Below are positions 26,552-36,123 of a stretch of 64,000 nt of DNA, one piece after another. Both the position numbers and the translations under genes were made by a program. The stretch's first letter is position 1; each line of letters starts with the position of its first letter. The stretch is from Paenibacillus terrae. Lineage in GTDB: Bacteria > Bacillota > Bacilli > Paenibacillales > Paenibacillaceae. The notes below the pieces were generated by a model, which was not told the origin of the DNA, made no database searches, and saw only the letters and a program-made list of their open reading frames with translations. Location of the stretch: the NCBI RefSeq assembly GCF_000943545.1, contig NZ_JTHP01000020.1, forward strand, positions 1-64,000. The letters are read 5' to 3'.

Positions 26552-27997
26552 ATGGAGCAAAAACTACGCAATATTGTGATTGTAGGCGGAGGATTGACCG
26601 GACTGAGCGCAGCTTTTTATACACGTAAAATGTACAAAGAAGCAGGCTACACACCACGGATTACGCTGGTGGAGAAGGCCCCGGTGCTGGGCGGGAAAAT
26701 CGAAACGTTGCATAAAGACGGGTTTGTGATTGAAAAAGGGCCGGATTCCTTTCTGGCCCGTAAAACGGCTATGATCGACCTGGCAAAAGAGCTGGAGCTG
26801 GATCATGAGCTGGTAAGCACGAATCCTGAGGCGAAAAAAACATACATTTTGCATGGAGGTCAGCTTCATCCGATGCCCCCCGGTCTGGTACTGGGAATTC
26901 CGACGGAGCTGCAACCATTTCTGCGAAGCGGGCTCATCTCTTTGGGCGGCAAGCTGCGGGCCATGATGGACTTTGTTATTCCGCCTCGGCGCATACCCGG
27001 TGATGAAGCCTTGGGTGATTTTATCGAACGCCGACTGGGCAAAGAAGTGCTGGAAAATGTAACCGAGCCGCTGCTGGCTGGCATATATGCTGCCAATATG
27101 AAGACGCTGAGCTTGCAGGCGACCTTCCCGCAATTTGCTGAAGTAGAGCAGCAATATGGAAGCCTCATTCACGGGATGATGACCGGAAGAAAGCCAGCCG
27201 AGACGCATACAGGCACGAAAAAAAGTGCTTTCCTGACCTTCCGACAAGGACTGCAAAGTTTGGTACATGCGTTACTGAATGACTTGCATGACTGTGATTT
27301 GCGTATAGGCGTTGCTGTTACAGAGTTCACAAAGACAGCAGACGGTGAAGGAAGCATCTACCATGTTGTACTGGATAATGGGGAGACGTTGGAGGCGGAC
27401 GATCTATTTATCACGACTCCGAATTTTGCCGCTGCGCCGTTGTTGCGGGGACATGTAAAGGTGGCGGCACTGGAAGCCGTTAATTATGTGTCCGTGGCGA
27501 ATGTGGTCATGGCCTTTAATAAAAAAGACATCGAGAATGTCTTTGATGGTTCCGGTTTTCTGGTTCCCCGTAAAGAGGGACGCAGTGTGACGGCCTGTAC
27601 GTGGACGTCCGCCAAGTGGCTGCATACCAGTCCGGACGATAAAGTACTGCTGCGCTGTTATGTGGGGCGTGCTGGAGCCGAAGAAACGGTAGAGCTACCC
27701 GATGATGAACTGACTGCGCTGGTACGTAAGGATTTGCAGGACATGATGGGCGTTACGGCGACTCCGCTATTTACGGAAATTACCCGTCTTCGCCACTCCA
27801 TGCCGCAATATCCGGTAGGACACCCTCAGGCTATCGCCGATCTGCGTGAAGAACTGCGTACAACGATGCCGGGAGTGTATGTTTTGGGTGCTGGCTATGA
27901 TGCCATCGGCTTGCCGGATTGTATCCGTCAGGCCAAGGAATGGGCCTCTGTCGCCGTCCAAGCTGCGGAACGGGAAGCGGTCGAGGTACAGGTATAA
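26552..27997 (+). CDS. hemY: Coproporphyrinogen III oxidase (HemY/CgoX, FAD-dependent)
   Basis: 481 aa. ATG start after GATGAGG. N-terminal FAD-binding GxGxxG motif 'VIVGGGLTGLSAAFY', 'GGKIETLHKDGFVIEKGPDSF' split by family insertions, and a C-terminal 'YVLGAGYDAIGLPDCIRQ' that closes over FAD. In Firmicutes this enzyme oxidises coproporphyrinogen III using oxygen, feeding HemH. Last gene of the operon; a terminator lies at 28025. Confidence 0.95.
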   Translation: MEQKLRNIVIVGGGLTGLSAAFYTRKMYKEAGYTPRITLVEKAPVLGGKIETLHKDGFVIEKGPDSFLARKTAMIDLAKELELDHELVSTNPEAKKTYILHGGQLHPMPPGLVLGIPTELQPFLRSGLISLGGKLRAMMDFVIPPRRIPGDEALGDFIERRLGKEVLENVTEPLLAGIYAANMKTLSLQATFPQFAEVEQQYGSLIHGMMTGRKPAETHTGTKKSAFLTFRQGLQSLVHALLNDLHDCDLRIGVAVTEFTKTADGEGSIYHVVLDNGETLEADDLFITTPNFAAAPLLRGHVKVAALEAVNYVSVANVVMAFNKKDIENVFDGSGFLVPRKEGRSVTACTWTSAKWLHTSPDDKVLLRCYVGRAGAEETVELPDDELTALVRKDLQDMMGVTATPLFTEITRLRHSMPQYPVGHPQAIADLREELRTTMPGVYVLGAGYDAIGLPDCIRQAKEWASVAVQAAEREAVEVQV

Positions 27998-28024
27998 TTA
28001 AATGAATGGAGCTACTTGAATAAC

Positions 28025-28058
28025 GAACCCTTCGCAATCCAAGCGAGGGGTTCTATTT
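28025..28058 (+). terminator. Terminator after hemEHY
   Basis: GAACCCTTCGC pairs with GCGAGGGGTTC, then TATTTAT. Confidence 0.75.
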
Positions 28059-28151
28059 ATACCGAAATTTGATATATAATGGAGAAGGTGTCAAAATCGC
28101 CGGATCATTCAAGAATGTAATGCATATGCAATAGCATAGAAGGAGTGAAGA

Positions 28152-29639
28152 ATGTACCCTCCCAGATCACAGAAAAATGAAGGTCGAAAGAAAGCAAGGA
28201 AGCGAAAAATAGGCAAGGCCTGGATCATTACGAATCTGGTCCTGCTGCTTATGATCGTAGGTCTTTTCGGATATTATTACATATTTGAACATGGGAAGAG
28301 TAGCTCTCTTGCGGAAAACGCCGGACTATTGCAACAGGAGAACAAGGGCAAAACGGATTCAGTGGATGGAGGACAGTCTTCTAGCCCGATAAGAGAGAAC
28401 GTTACAGCCGTTTCAAATGAACAACCGGACGACAGCTCCAAAAAAGATGAGCACACTGCTGACGATAAAACGGAGCATTCTTCTGATACTGCTACAGTTA
28501 CAGACAGCCGCCCCGCGACCTCATCTGACACAAATGTTGCCGAAGGCAACTCGTCAGAATCAGGAGTATCTTCAGAGAACGCCGGGCAATCACCGGACAG
28601 CTCTTCAAATAAGGATGCATCGGACAGCGGGAATTCTGCTGACCCCAATGAATCGGAGCAGGGAAAGAACGTGGCATCGGATGGAACAGCTTCACCGACA
28701 GTCACGCTCCATTTTGTAGGGGATGTGCAGTTTTCTGGTAAAGTTGAGCAGCGCTTGGAAAAGAACGGATTTGATTTTCCATATCAATATCTCGGTAATC
28801 TGTTTCGCAAGGACGATCTGACGATAGCCAATCTGGAAACGCCGGTTACAACCGCGGGCGTGGGTGCGCTGAATAAAACGTATGTGTATAAGTCTTCTCC
28901 CAAGGCGTTGACTGCGTTGGCTGCGGCAGGAATAGACGCTGTAAATTTGGCCAACAATCATATTTTGGATCAGGGCATAGACGGATTACTGGATACGCTG
29001 AAATATTTGAAAGAAAATGATATAGCGTATACCGGAGCCGGGCGTAATGCAAAAGAGGCGTATGCTCCGCACTATTTTGAACGTAAAGGTATTAAAATTG
29101 CGTTGCTGGGAGCTACACGGGTTATGCCCGAGGCCAACTGGAATGCAGGCGTCAAACAGCCCGGTGTTGCAGGAGCCTACGATTCGACCGCGATCGTGAA
29201 GTCGATTCGTGAGGCGCGCAAGCAGGCTGATTTGGTTATTATCATTGCCCATTGGGGCAAGGAGCGCGTGACTGTATTGGAGCCTCATCAAACCGAGCTA
29301 TCGCATGCTTTTATAGATGCAGGGGCAGATCTCGTAATCGGAGGTCACCCGCACGTGCTACAGGGGATGGAGCAGTATAAAGGCAAATGGATTGCATACA
29401 GCACAGGCAATTTTATTTTTTCTAAATCTACAGTACCAGCCACCTGGGATACAGCGATATTTCAGGCAACTTGTACCCGGGCTGGGGCTTGCAGGATGAA
29501 GCTGACTCCTTACCGGGCGGAGCTGGGGCAACCAGTTCCAATGAAGGATGCGGAAGCCAGCAAAATTTTGCAAGGAGTAGCGGCGATGTCACCGGCTAAT
29601 GTTTCTGTAGGCGCAGACGGTACAGTAACCGCCCGATAG
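28152..29639 (+). CDS. CapA family protein (poly-gamma-glutamate synthesis type metallophosphatase fold)
   Basis: 495 aa. ATG start after AGAAGGAGTGAAG. Basic cytoplasmic N-terminus, one membrane segment at ~25-45, a ~130-residue low-complexity Ser/Asp/Glu linker, then the PGA_cap domain from ~182: 'HFVGDVQFSGKVE', 'LTIANLETPVT', 'DAVNLANNHILDQG', 'IIAHWGKE', 'IGGHPHVLQG' and 'YSTGNFIFS'. The clustered Asp, His and Asn residues are metallophosphoesterase-like metal ligands. Classical CapA helps export poly-gamma-glutamate, but no capB/capC neighbour is present, so the role here is open; extracytoplasmic action is inferred. Confidence 0.9.
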   Translation: MYPPRSQKNEGRKKARKRKIGKAWIITNLVLLLMIVGLFGYYYIFEHGKSSSLAENAGLLQQENKGKTDSVDGGQSSSPIRENVTAVSNEQPDDSSKKDEHTADDKTEHSSDTATVTDSRPATSSDTNVAEGNSSESGVSSENAGQSPDSSSNKDASDSGNSADPNESEQGKNVASDGTASPTVTLHFVGDVQFSGKVEQRLEKNGFDFPYQYLGNLFRKDDLTIANLETPVTTAGVGALNKTYVYKSSPKALTALAAAGIDAVNLANNHILDQGIDGLLDTLKYLKENDIAYTGAGRNAKEAYAPHYFERKGIKIALLGATRVMPEANWNAGVKQPGVAGAYDSTAIVKSIREARKQADLVIIIAHWGKERVTVLEPHQTELSHAFIDAGADLVIGGHPHVLQGMEQYKGKWIAYSTGNFIFSKSTVPATWDTAIFQATCTRAGACRMKLTPYRAELGQPVPMKDAEASKILQGVAAMSPANVSVGADGTVTAR

Positions 29640-29712
29640 TTGTCGAAGGAATCTTTTACACGAGGCTGGTCTGTATTGAGGCTACCACTTGTGGATGGAG
29701 GTCATAACCGGA

Positions 29713-30486
29713 ATGGATCATTTGTGCGTGGCTCACCGTGGTTTTTCGGGAATTGCTCCCGAGAACACGTTGGCGGCCTTTAAGCTTGCGATCGATCAGC
29801 CGTTTGTGCGCTGGATTGAGCTGGATGTACAACTGTCGAAGGACGGCGTTCCGGTGGTCATTCATGATTTCACGCTGGAGCGCACGACTAACGGCACAGG
29901 TCGGGTGAAGGATACGGACTGGAAAGAGCTGAAACGTCTGGATGCAGGTGGCTGGAAAAGCACGGAATATCAAGGTGAAAGCATTCCTGCTCTCGCACAA
30001 GTGCTGGATCTGTGTCGTGGCCGCGTATCGCTCAATATTGAGCTAAAAACCGCAGGGGATATGTATCCGGGGCTGGAGAAGGCTGTACTCCGTGAAATTG
30101 TGGCGCGGGATATGGAGAATGAGGTGGTATTGACCTCTTTTGAGCGTTCCGCTTTACGTCGGGCCAAAGAGCTGGCTCCAGGTATCCGTACCGGTCTGAT
30201 TATTGATGCTCGTCCGGATGATCTGGCAAAGCAGTTGGAAGGGCTGCAATGCTCTTTTCTATCCATGGGCTACCCGCGTTTGGATCGAAAGCTGATGAAA
30301 GACTTGACCGGACGCGGTATCACTGTCATGGCGTGGACGGTGGATGACCGTAGCATTATGCGAAGATTGGCCTCGTTACATCCTGAATTGATGATTTGTA
30401 CCAATTGGCCGGATCGCTGGGAGCAGGTTTTTTTGCATTCCAAGCACCGGATGTGGCACTATATACGTAATCTATTTATTAAATAA
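29713..30486 (+). CDS. Glycerophosphodiester phosphodiesterase
   Basis: 257 aa. Start at ATG 29713 following TGGAGGTC; a TTG at 29689 lies upstream of that site and is unlikely. Cytoplasmic (no signal). Family motifs: V-A-H-R-G, 'PENTLAAF', 'IELDVQLSKDGVPVVIHD' (E and D metal ligands plus the catalytic His), 'LNIELK'. Hydrolyses glycerophosphodiesters from lipid or teichoic acid turnover to glycerol-3-phosphate and an alcohol. 36 bases before the next gene, with no terminator between. Confidence 0.93.
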   Translation: MDHLCVAHRGFSGIAPENTLAAFKLAIDQPFVRWIELDVQLSKDGVPVVIHDFTLERTTNGTGRVKDTDWKELKRLDAGGWKSTEYQGESIPALAQVLDLCRGRVSLNIELKTAGDMYPGLEKAVLREIVARDMENEVVLTSFERSALRRAKELAPGIRTGLIIDARPDDLAKQLEGLQCSFLSMGYPRLDRKLMKDLTGRGITVMAWTVDDRSIMRRLASLHPELMICTNWPDRWEQVFLHSKHRMWHYIRNLFIK

Positions 30487-30521
30487 TTGGACTATATACG
30501 CGGGAAGGGTGACGGGTCGTA

Positions 30522-31145
30522 ATGAACGTGGAAATTCGTAATGTCTACTGTGTCGGGCGCAATTATAAGCTGCATGCCGAGGAACTGGGAAATGAGGTTC
30601 CTACAGAACCGATGATTTTTTTAAAGCCTTCCCATGCGGTAGTACCGCTGGATGGAGCAACACTGGAGCTTCCTAAAGATCAAGGAGACATTCATTATGA
30701 GACAGAGCTGGTTGTGGCGGTAGGCCGTAATTACGAACCGGGTATGTCTGCGGAAACGATGCTGAATGCATTTGCCCTTGGTATTGATTTTACCCTGCGT
30801 GATGTACAAAGCGTTCTCAAGAAAAAGGGTCACCCATGGACGGCGGCTAAAGGTTTCAAATTTTCTGCTCCCGTTACACCGTTCTTGCCTTTAGAGAAAC
30901 TGGACACGCTGGAGCAGCAGGATTTTTCATTGCTCAAAAATGGACAGGAAGTACAACGCGGCCATATCAAGGATATGATTTTTTCCATCGAGCATATCAT
31001 TGATTACATAGCGACCCATTATGGACTGGGTGAAGGCGATATTATTTTTACAGGCACTCCGGCAGGTGTAGGGCCTATAACGAGTGGAGATCGCTTCGAG
31101 CTATTTTGGGGAACTGACCATCAAGGAAGCTGCACAATCGGTTAA
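30522..31145 (+). CDS. Fumarylacetoacetate hydrolase family protein
   Basis: 207 aa. ATG start after GGGAAGGGTGACGGGTCGTA. 'VYCVGRNYKLHAEELGN' opens it, 'HYETELVVAVG' and 'GIDFTLRDVQ' carry the metal-binding Glu and Asp, 'IFTGTPAGVG' the closing loop. This is the short FAHD1/YcgM/YisK type, acting on acylpyruvates or oxaloacetate in better-known members. The substrate is not determinable. Followed by the terminator at 31242. Confidence 0.9.
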   Translation: MNVEIRNVYCVGRNYKLHAEELGNEVPTEPMIFLKPSHAVVPLDGATLELPKDQGDIHYETELVVAVGRNYEPGMSAETMLNAFALGIDFTLRDVQSVLKKKGHPWTAAKGFKFSAPVTPFLPLEKLDTLEQQDFSLLKNGQEVQRGHIKDMIFSIEHIIDYIATHYGLGEGDIIFTGTPAGVGPITSGDRFELFWGTDHQGSCTIG

Positions 31146-31241
31146 GTTGATCCGTGTGATTGCATAATTAAGTTGGTTAAAAAGGGAGTTCTCTTGGTAG
31201 TTGGGCAGTATGGAAGGATTTCCGCAGGCAAGAATGTAAGG

Positions 31242-31279
31242 GCCGTGTCCTGTGCCATAGCATGGGACGCGGCTTTTAT
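31242..31279 (+). terminator. Rho-independent terminator
   Basis: GCCGTGTCC pairs with GGGACGCGGC, then TTTTAT. Confidence 0.75.
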
Positions 31280-31358
31280 ATAAGTGTAGAGCGTTGTACA
31301 ACAAATTACGAACTGAAAAATGAAAAACGAGAGATTCATTTCAAAGTGGGGGTATATC

Positions 31359-32165
31359 ATGGATTGGATCATCGGATTGCTTGGCGCTGCTGTAGTGGCG
31401 GGAGCTGCTTTTTATAAAAAATCCTTAACCTTATCGGGCTTTGCGGCGGCTGTGCTGATGGGAACCGTGTATTATGGTGCAGGTAACCTGTTTTGGTTCG
31501 GGACCTTGCTCCTGTTCTTCATTACATCGACCTTGCTGTCGAAGTTCAAAAAGGAGCGCAAGGCAGAGCTTGAAAAATCGTATGCCAAAACCGGAAATCG
31601 GGATGCTGGTCAGGTATGGGCCAACGGGGGATTAGGTATGCTGTTATGCCTGTGCTATGCGATCTGGCCTCATGTTGCCTGGCAGTTGGCTTTTGTTGGC
31701 GTCATGGCTACAGTCACGTCGGATACGTGGGCAACGGAATTTGGCAGCCTGAGCCGCAAGCCACCCCGCTCGATACTGAATGGCAAGGTGCTGGCACCTG
31801 GAACCTCGGGAGGGGTATCTGTTCTGGGGACAGCTGCGGCCTTGGCTGGGGGAGTTCTGATTGGAATAGGCGCCTGGGGCTTTGGATACGCCATAGGAAT
31901 GCCAGGCTTGCCGCTATGGCTGTGGGCACTGATCGGGGGAATATCTGGTAGTGCGGGGGCCTTTGCCGACTCCTATCTTGGTGCTACGGTGCAAATGATG
32001 CGTTCCTGCACGGTTTGCGGCCGGGAAGTAGAGGTAGACTCGCATTGTGGACAACCGACAGTCTATGTGCGGGGCTGGCGTTGGATGAGCAATGATCGAG
32101 TGAATAGCATCAGTTCGATTTTCGGGGGGCTGGTCGCTCTGGCAGGAATTCTGTTTATACTCTAG
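31359..32165 (+). CDS. DUF92 (TIGR00297) integral membrane protein, phytyl-phosphate kinase-like
   Basis: 268 aa. Start at ATG 31359 after GTGGGGGTATATC, not at the in-frame ATG 31320, which has no site. Six to seven hydrophobic segments; conserved 'ANGGLGMLLCL', 'TSDTWATEFG', 'GTSGGVS', 'GAFADSYLGA' and a C-terminal 'SNDRVN'. Plant VTE6 of this family phosphorylates phytyl phosphate; bacterial members are uncharacterised but the shared S-D-T-x-A-x-E suggests a CTP-dependent polyprenyl kinase (inference). A short Cys pair, C-x-x-C, sits in the loop SCTVCGRE. Nineteen bases to the TetR gene. Confidence 0.85.
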   Translation: MDWIIGLLGAAVVAGAAFYKKSLTLSGFAAAVLMGTVYYGAGNLFWFGTLLLFFITSTLLSKFKKERKAELEKSYAKTGNRDAGQVWANGGLGMLLCLCYAIWPHVAWQLAFVGVMATVTSDTWATEFGSLSRKPPRSILNGKVLAPGTSGGVSVLGTAAALAGGVLIGIGAWGFGYAIGMPGLPLWLWALIGGISGSAGAFADSYLGATVQMMRSCTVCGREVEVDSHCGQPTVYVRGWRWMSNDRVNSISSIFGGLVALAGILFIL

Positions 32166-32184
32166 GTACAAGGGAGGTGCGAAG

Positions 32185-32769
32185 ATGGGCGGTATACATG
32201 GAGATAAATATGAGGCCATTTTGGACGCCGCTTACACAGTCTTCGGCACCAAAGGCTTTTATGAAAGTAAAATTTCCGAGATTGCAGAACAGGCGGGTGT
32301 CGCCAAAGGCACGGTATATTTGTACTTCAAAAGCAAAGAACAGCTGTTTACAGCGGTCACGCGCAGAGATTGCGAGCAATACCTGGCTGAAATGCAGGGC
32401 GCATTGGCTAACCGCGCTTTGGAGGAGGGACTGCTGCGAATGGCAAATCTGCACTTACATTACTACTACAAGCGTAAGCAGCATACCAAACTGTTTTTTA
32501 TGACCCCGAACAGTGACCCTGATTTAATGGAGTTTATGCGCGGATTTATTCAGGATTATACCGATATGGTCAAAAATAAGCTGGCTTTGGAGGGTGTGCG
32601 GCAGCCTGAGCTTCATGCGAAGGCATTCATTGGCATGATGGAGCGCCTGAAAATGGACATTTTACTGGATAAAGATTTCCGTGAATACGATGTGGATCAG
32701 ACGGCTGAATTTGCGGCTAACTTGTTTATGCACGGCTGTAAGGCCGGGAGCGGGATACGCAGACTGTGA
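32185..32769 (+). CDS. TetR/AcrR family regulator
   Basis: 194 aa. ATG start after AAGGGAGGTGCGAAG. The N-terminal helix-turn-helix 'KISEIAEQAGVAKGTVYLYF' (residues ~28-47) is typical; the helical C-terminal domain has no recognisable ligand pocket. Transcribed with DUF92, so it may control it or itself. Resembles FadR-type Bacillales members that sense acyl-CoA, at moderate confidence. Confidence 0.88.
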   Translation: MGGIHGDKYEAILDAAYTVFGTKGFYESKISEIAEQAGVAKGTVYLYFKSKEQLFTAVTRRDCEQYLAEMQGALANRALEEGLLRMANLHLHYYYKRKQHTKLFFMTPNSDPDLMEFMRGFIQDYTDMVKNKLALEGVRQPELHAKAFIGMMERLKMDILLDKDFREYDVDQTAEFAANLFMHGCKAGSGIRRL

Positions 32770-32783
32770 TATTGTAAAGCCAG

Positions 32784-32820
32784 AAACCGTACTGACTTCG
32801 TTCAGATTACGGTTTTTTTA
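32784..32820 (+). terminator. Rho-independent terminator after tetR
   Basis: AAACCGTA-CTGA pairs with TCAG-ATTACGGTTT, running into seven T's. Confidence 0.85.
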
Positions 32821-32889
32821 ATCATTTGGTGTGACTGTGTTAAAATAAACAAGATGCATCACAAAATAGGGGAAGAGTAGGGAATCCGT

Positions 32890-34836
32890 ATGAATATTAT
32901 GACCGTTGAACATATAACGAAAAGCTATGGCGAAAAAATGCTGTTTGAGGATGCTTCCTTTGGCATGGATGAACGTGACAAAATAGGGGTGGTCGGTGTG
33001 AACGGCACCGGAAAATCTACGTTTTTACGTGTGATTTCCGGCTTGGAGCCACCGGATGATGGTAATATTGCGGTCAACAACGGTGTACGCATTCAATATT
33101 TGGCGCAAAATCCGGAGTTTGACCCCGAGGTGAAGGTACTCCAACATATTTTCCACGGCAACCAGCCGGAAATGAAGGCGGTGCGCGAATATACGGAAAC
33201 GATGGAGATGCTGGAGCTGAATCCGGGCAGCGAGGAGCTTCAAAACCGCCTGTTGCGGGCAAGCCAGCAAATGGATACGCTCCAGGCATGGCAGCTGGAG
33301 AGTGAGGCCAAAAACGTATTGACCCGACTGGGTATCACACAGTTTGAAGCACGTATGGGCGTTCTCTCTGGGGGACAGCGTAAGCGGGTTGCTTTGGCGG
33401 CAGCTTTGATCCAGCCCTGTGAGCTGCTCATTCTGGACGAGCCTACCAACCATATTGATAATGAGTCAGTGGAATGGCTGGAGCAGTATTTGCAGAAAAG
33501 ACGCGGTGCGTTGCTGATGATTACGCATGATCGCTATTTTCTGGATAGAGTGGCGAATGTCATGCTGGAGCTGGATCATGGTCGACTTTTCCGGTACGAA
33601 GCTAACTATACCCGTTTTCTGGAGCTAAAGGCGGAACGCGAGGAACGGGAAGCGTCTTCGGAGCAGAAACGGCAAAACCTGTTGCGCAATGAACTAGCCT
33701 GGATTCGCCGGGGGGCAAAAGCCCGTTCGACCAAGCAGAAAGCGCGTATTGAACGATTTGAACAGCTTAAGGATCAGCAGCCGGAAGCTCGTTCCGGGTC
33801 TGTAGACATGTCGGTAGCCTCCACGCGTCTGGGTAAAAAAATACTGGAGCTGGAGCATCTGTCCAAATCGGTAGATTCCCGCAAGCTGATACATGATTTG
33901 AGCTATATCGCTGTGCCCGGTGACCGGGTTGGGATTGTGGGTCCCAATGGTAGCGGAAAATCGACTCTGCTCCAAATGATTGCACAGCGCGTAGAACCGG
34001 ATTCAGGCAGTGTGATCGTGGGACCGACCGTGAAGCTCGGTTATTTTACCCAGGAACATCAGGAAATGAACGAATCGCTGCGTGTCATCGAATACATTAA
34101 GGAAGAAGCCGAAGTGATCCGGACAGCAGATGGTTCGGCTATTACAGCCGCGCAAATGCTGGAGCGTTTTCTGTTTGCGCCAAGCTCGCAATGGACGGTC
34201 ATTTCCCGGTTATCAGGGGGCGAGAAACGACGCTTGTACCTGCTGCGTGTGCTGATGTCCGCACCGAATGTACTGTTACTGGATGAACCAACGAATGATC
34301 TGGATATTCAGACTCTATCCGTGCTGGAAGACTATCTGGATGAATTTCCGGGTGTTGTTTTTATCGTTTCCCATGACCGGTATTTCTTGGACCGCACGAT
34401 AGACAAGGTACTGGCATTCGAAGGAGAAGGACAGGTACGTGTGCATGTGGGCGATTACAGCGAGTATGCAGAATGGATCAGTAAAAATGCTCCATCCGCT
34501 GCGAATCCGCCTGTCCCAGCGGGTACTTCTTTTGCTCAGTCTTCTACGTCTAAGTCTGCGGATGCTTCGGATTCAGTTAAGGAGACAAGCAAAACCAGGC
34601 TTAAATTCACCTTTAAGGAACAGCGGGAATATGAGCAAATTGACGAATTGATCGAACAGGCTGAGGAGAAGTTGGCTAGCATCCAGCGACAGATGGAAGA
34701 GTCTTTCAATGATTCCGCACGACTACAAGAACTTATGGCTGAGCAAACAAAGGCCGAACAGCATTTGGAGCATCAAATGGAGCGCTGGACCTATCTGAAC
34801 GAGCTGGCCGAGCAAATTGAACAAAGCAAATCTTAA
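32890..34836 (+). CDS. ABC-F ATPase (Uup/YfmR-like translation factor)
   Basis: 648 aa. Two ABC domains without membrane segments. NBD1: GVNGTGKST, LSGGQRKR, 'LLILDEPTNHID'. Linker of ~80 charged residues (P-site interaction region; REEREASSEQKRQ). NBD2: GPNGSGKST, LSGGEKRR, 'LLLDEPTNDLD'. The last ~90 residues form a charged coiled coil (EQIDELIEQAEEKLASI), as in Uup and YfmR, where it contacts DNA or ribosome. ABC-F proteins act on stalled ribosomes; this is not an obvious antibiotic-resistance subtype. Single gene with its own terminator. Confidence 0.92.
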   Translation: MNIMTVEHITKSYGEKMLFEDASFGMDERDKIGVVGVNGTGKSTFLRVISGLEPPDDGNIAVNNGVRIQYLAQNPEFDPEVKVLQHIFHGNQPEMKAVREYTETMEMLELNPGSEELQNRLLRASQQMDTLQAWQLESEAKNVLTRLGITQFEARMGVLSGGQRKRVALAAALIQPCELLILDEPTNHIDNESVEWLEQYLQKRRGALLMITHDRYFLDRVANVMLELDHGRLFRYEANYTRFLELKAEREEREASSEQKRQNLLRNELAWIRRGAKARSTKQKARIERFEQLKDQQPEARSGSVDMSVASTRLGKKILELEHLSKSVDSRKLIHDLSYIAVPGDRVGIVGPNGSGKSTLLQMIAQRVEPDSGSVIVGPTVKLGYFTQEHQEMNESLRVIEYIKEEAEVIRTADGSAITAAQMLERFLFAPSSQWTVISRLSGGEKRRLYLLRVLMSAPNVLLLDEPTNDLDIQTLSVLEDYLDEFPGVVFIVSHDRYFLDRTIDKVLAFEGEGQVRVHVGDYSEYAEWISKNAPSAANPPVPAGTSFAQSSTSKSADASDSVKETSKTRLKFTFKEQREYEQIDELIEQAEEKLASIQRQMEESFNDSARLQELMAEQTKAEQHLEHQMERWTYLNELAEQIEQSKS

Positions 34837-34886
34837 AATACGAAACAAGTATATTACGTGAATCGTTTTTCCGTCGTTACTTAAAC

Positions 34887-34925
34887 AAGCAAGTCTCCAT
34901 TAAGCACTGGAGACTTGCTTTTTCG
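34887..34925 (+). terminator. Rho-independent terminator after ABC-F gene
   Basis: AAGCAAGTCTCC pairs with GGAGACTTGCTT, followed by TTTT. Confidence 0.9.
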
Positions 34926-35075
34926 TATTTATTCCAGTACATCGGTCGTGGAAATAACTCATGTCCTGACTTGGAAACTCGAAGCTACCTAACATTATGC
35001 AAATGTATGAATTGATTAATATATTTTTCATATTAATAATAAGTTTATTATATATTTCTAATATTAAAATTTGCT

Positions 35076-35084
35076 TGCTATAAT
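35076..35084 (+). promoter_or_regulatory. Extended -10 for the aldo/keto reductase
   Basis: TGC-TATAAT inside a very AT-rich stretch, 30 bases before the start; no good -35. Confidence 0.45.
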
Positions 35085-35113
35085 CAAATTTATATGGAAG
35101 GGAGGCATTCAAA

Positions 35114-36103
35114 ATGGAATATCGTAAAATTGGAAAAAGCGGCTTGAGGGTAAGCGAGATAGCATTGGGAAACTGGATAACCCACGGTGCACAAGTGGAT
35201 GACACCACAGCGAAAGCATGTGTCCATGCTGCATTAGATTCAGGAATCACAACGTTTGATACTGCTGATGTTTATTCAGAAACGATGGCGGAAACGGTTT
35301 TAGGTCATTCTTTAAAGGGAATACGACGTGAAAGTATTGAACTATGCACAAAGGTTTTTCATCCAACAGGTACCGGACAGAATGATAAAGGGCTATCCCG
35401 CAAGCATATTATGGAGGCCTGCCATGCTTCCCTTCGACGCTTGCAGACGGATTATGTTGATGTTTATTATGCACATCGTTTTGATCCAACCGTATCACTT
35501 GAAGAGACATTTTTGGCATTATCCGATTTGGTTCGTCAGGGGAAGGTTTTGTATGTAGGGGTGAGCGAGTGGACAGCAGATCAGATAAAGCAAGGAGCGG
35601 ATTTAGCGAGAGAACTAAAGGTCCCCTTCGTGGCAAGTCAACCCCAATATTCCATGCTCTGGCGTATTATTGAAGCTGAAGTGATTCCCGCTTGTGAGCA
35701 GGAAGGAATTGGACAGGTCGTTTGGTCACCTCTGGCACAGGGTATTCTTTCTGGAAAATATGCAGTAGACAAGCCGCTTCCAGAGGGTTCACGTGCTTCT
35801 ACGACAGCAGGTTCACCATTTTTCGAACGCTTGGCCGGGCAATGGTTACGTAAAGAGGTCCTTCAGGCAGTGGAGCAGATACGGCCGATTGCACAGGAAA
35901 ATGGTTTGACGCTACCACAGCTTGCAGTAGCATGGGTTTTACAAAACCCGCAAGTGTCCTCAGCTATTATCGGTGCTTCCAAGCCAGAGCAGGTAAAGGA
36001 GAATGTAAAAGCTGCGGGTGTCCGTCTGGAAGGGGAGGTTATGAGACAAATTGACAGTATTTTAAACGGTGTTGTTGATCGTGATCCGAATAAAACGGGT
36101 TAA
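35114..36103 (+). CDS. Aldo/keto reductase
   Basis: 329 aa. ATG start after AAGGGAGGCATTC. (beta/alpha)8 NADPH enzyme with the catalytic tetrad in 'TFDTADVYS' (Asp, Tyr), CTKVF (Lys) and 'YYAHRFD' (His). 'IIGASKPEQVKENVKAAG' binds the cofactor phosphate. Belongs to the Kv-beta/YhdN-like branch; reduces small aldehydes or ketones. Convergent with the LysR gene, with only 20 bases between the stops and no terminator seen. Confidence 0.92.
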   Translation: MEYRKIGKSGLRVSEIALGNWITHGAQVDDTTAKACVHAALDSGITTFDTADVYSETMAETVLGHSLKGIRRESIELCTKVFHPTGTGQNDKGLSRKHIMEACHASLRRLQTDYVDVYYAHRFDPTVSLEETFLALSDLVRQGKVLYVGVSEWTADQIKQGADLARELKVPFVASQPQYSMLWRIIEAEVIPACEQEGIGQVVWSPLAQGILSGKYAVDKPLPEGSRASTTAGSPFFERLAGQWLRKEVLQAVEQIRPIAQENGLTLPQLAVAWVLQNPQVSSAIIGASKPEQVKENVKAAGVRLEGEVMRQIDSILNGVVDRDPNKTG

Positions 36104-36123
36104 GACTACACGCTGATGGTAGT

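Noticed and set aside
26564-27268. Long minus-strand frame opposite hemY
   Set aside because: No site, no recognisable protein; shadow of hemY.
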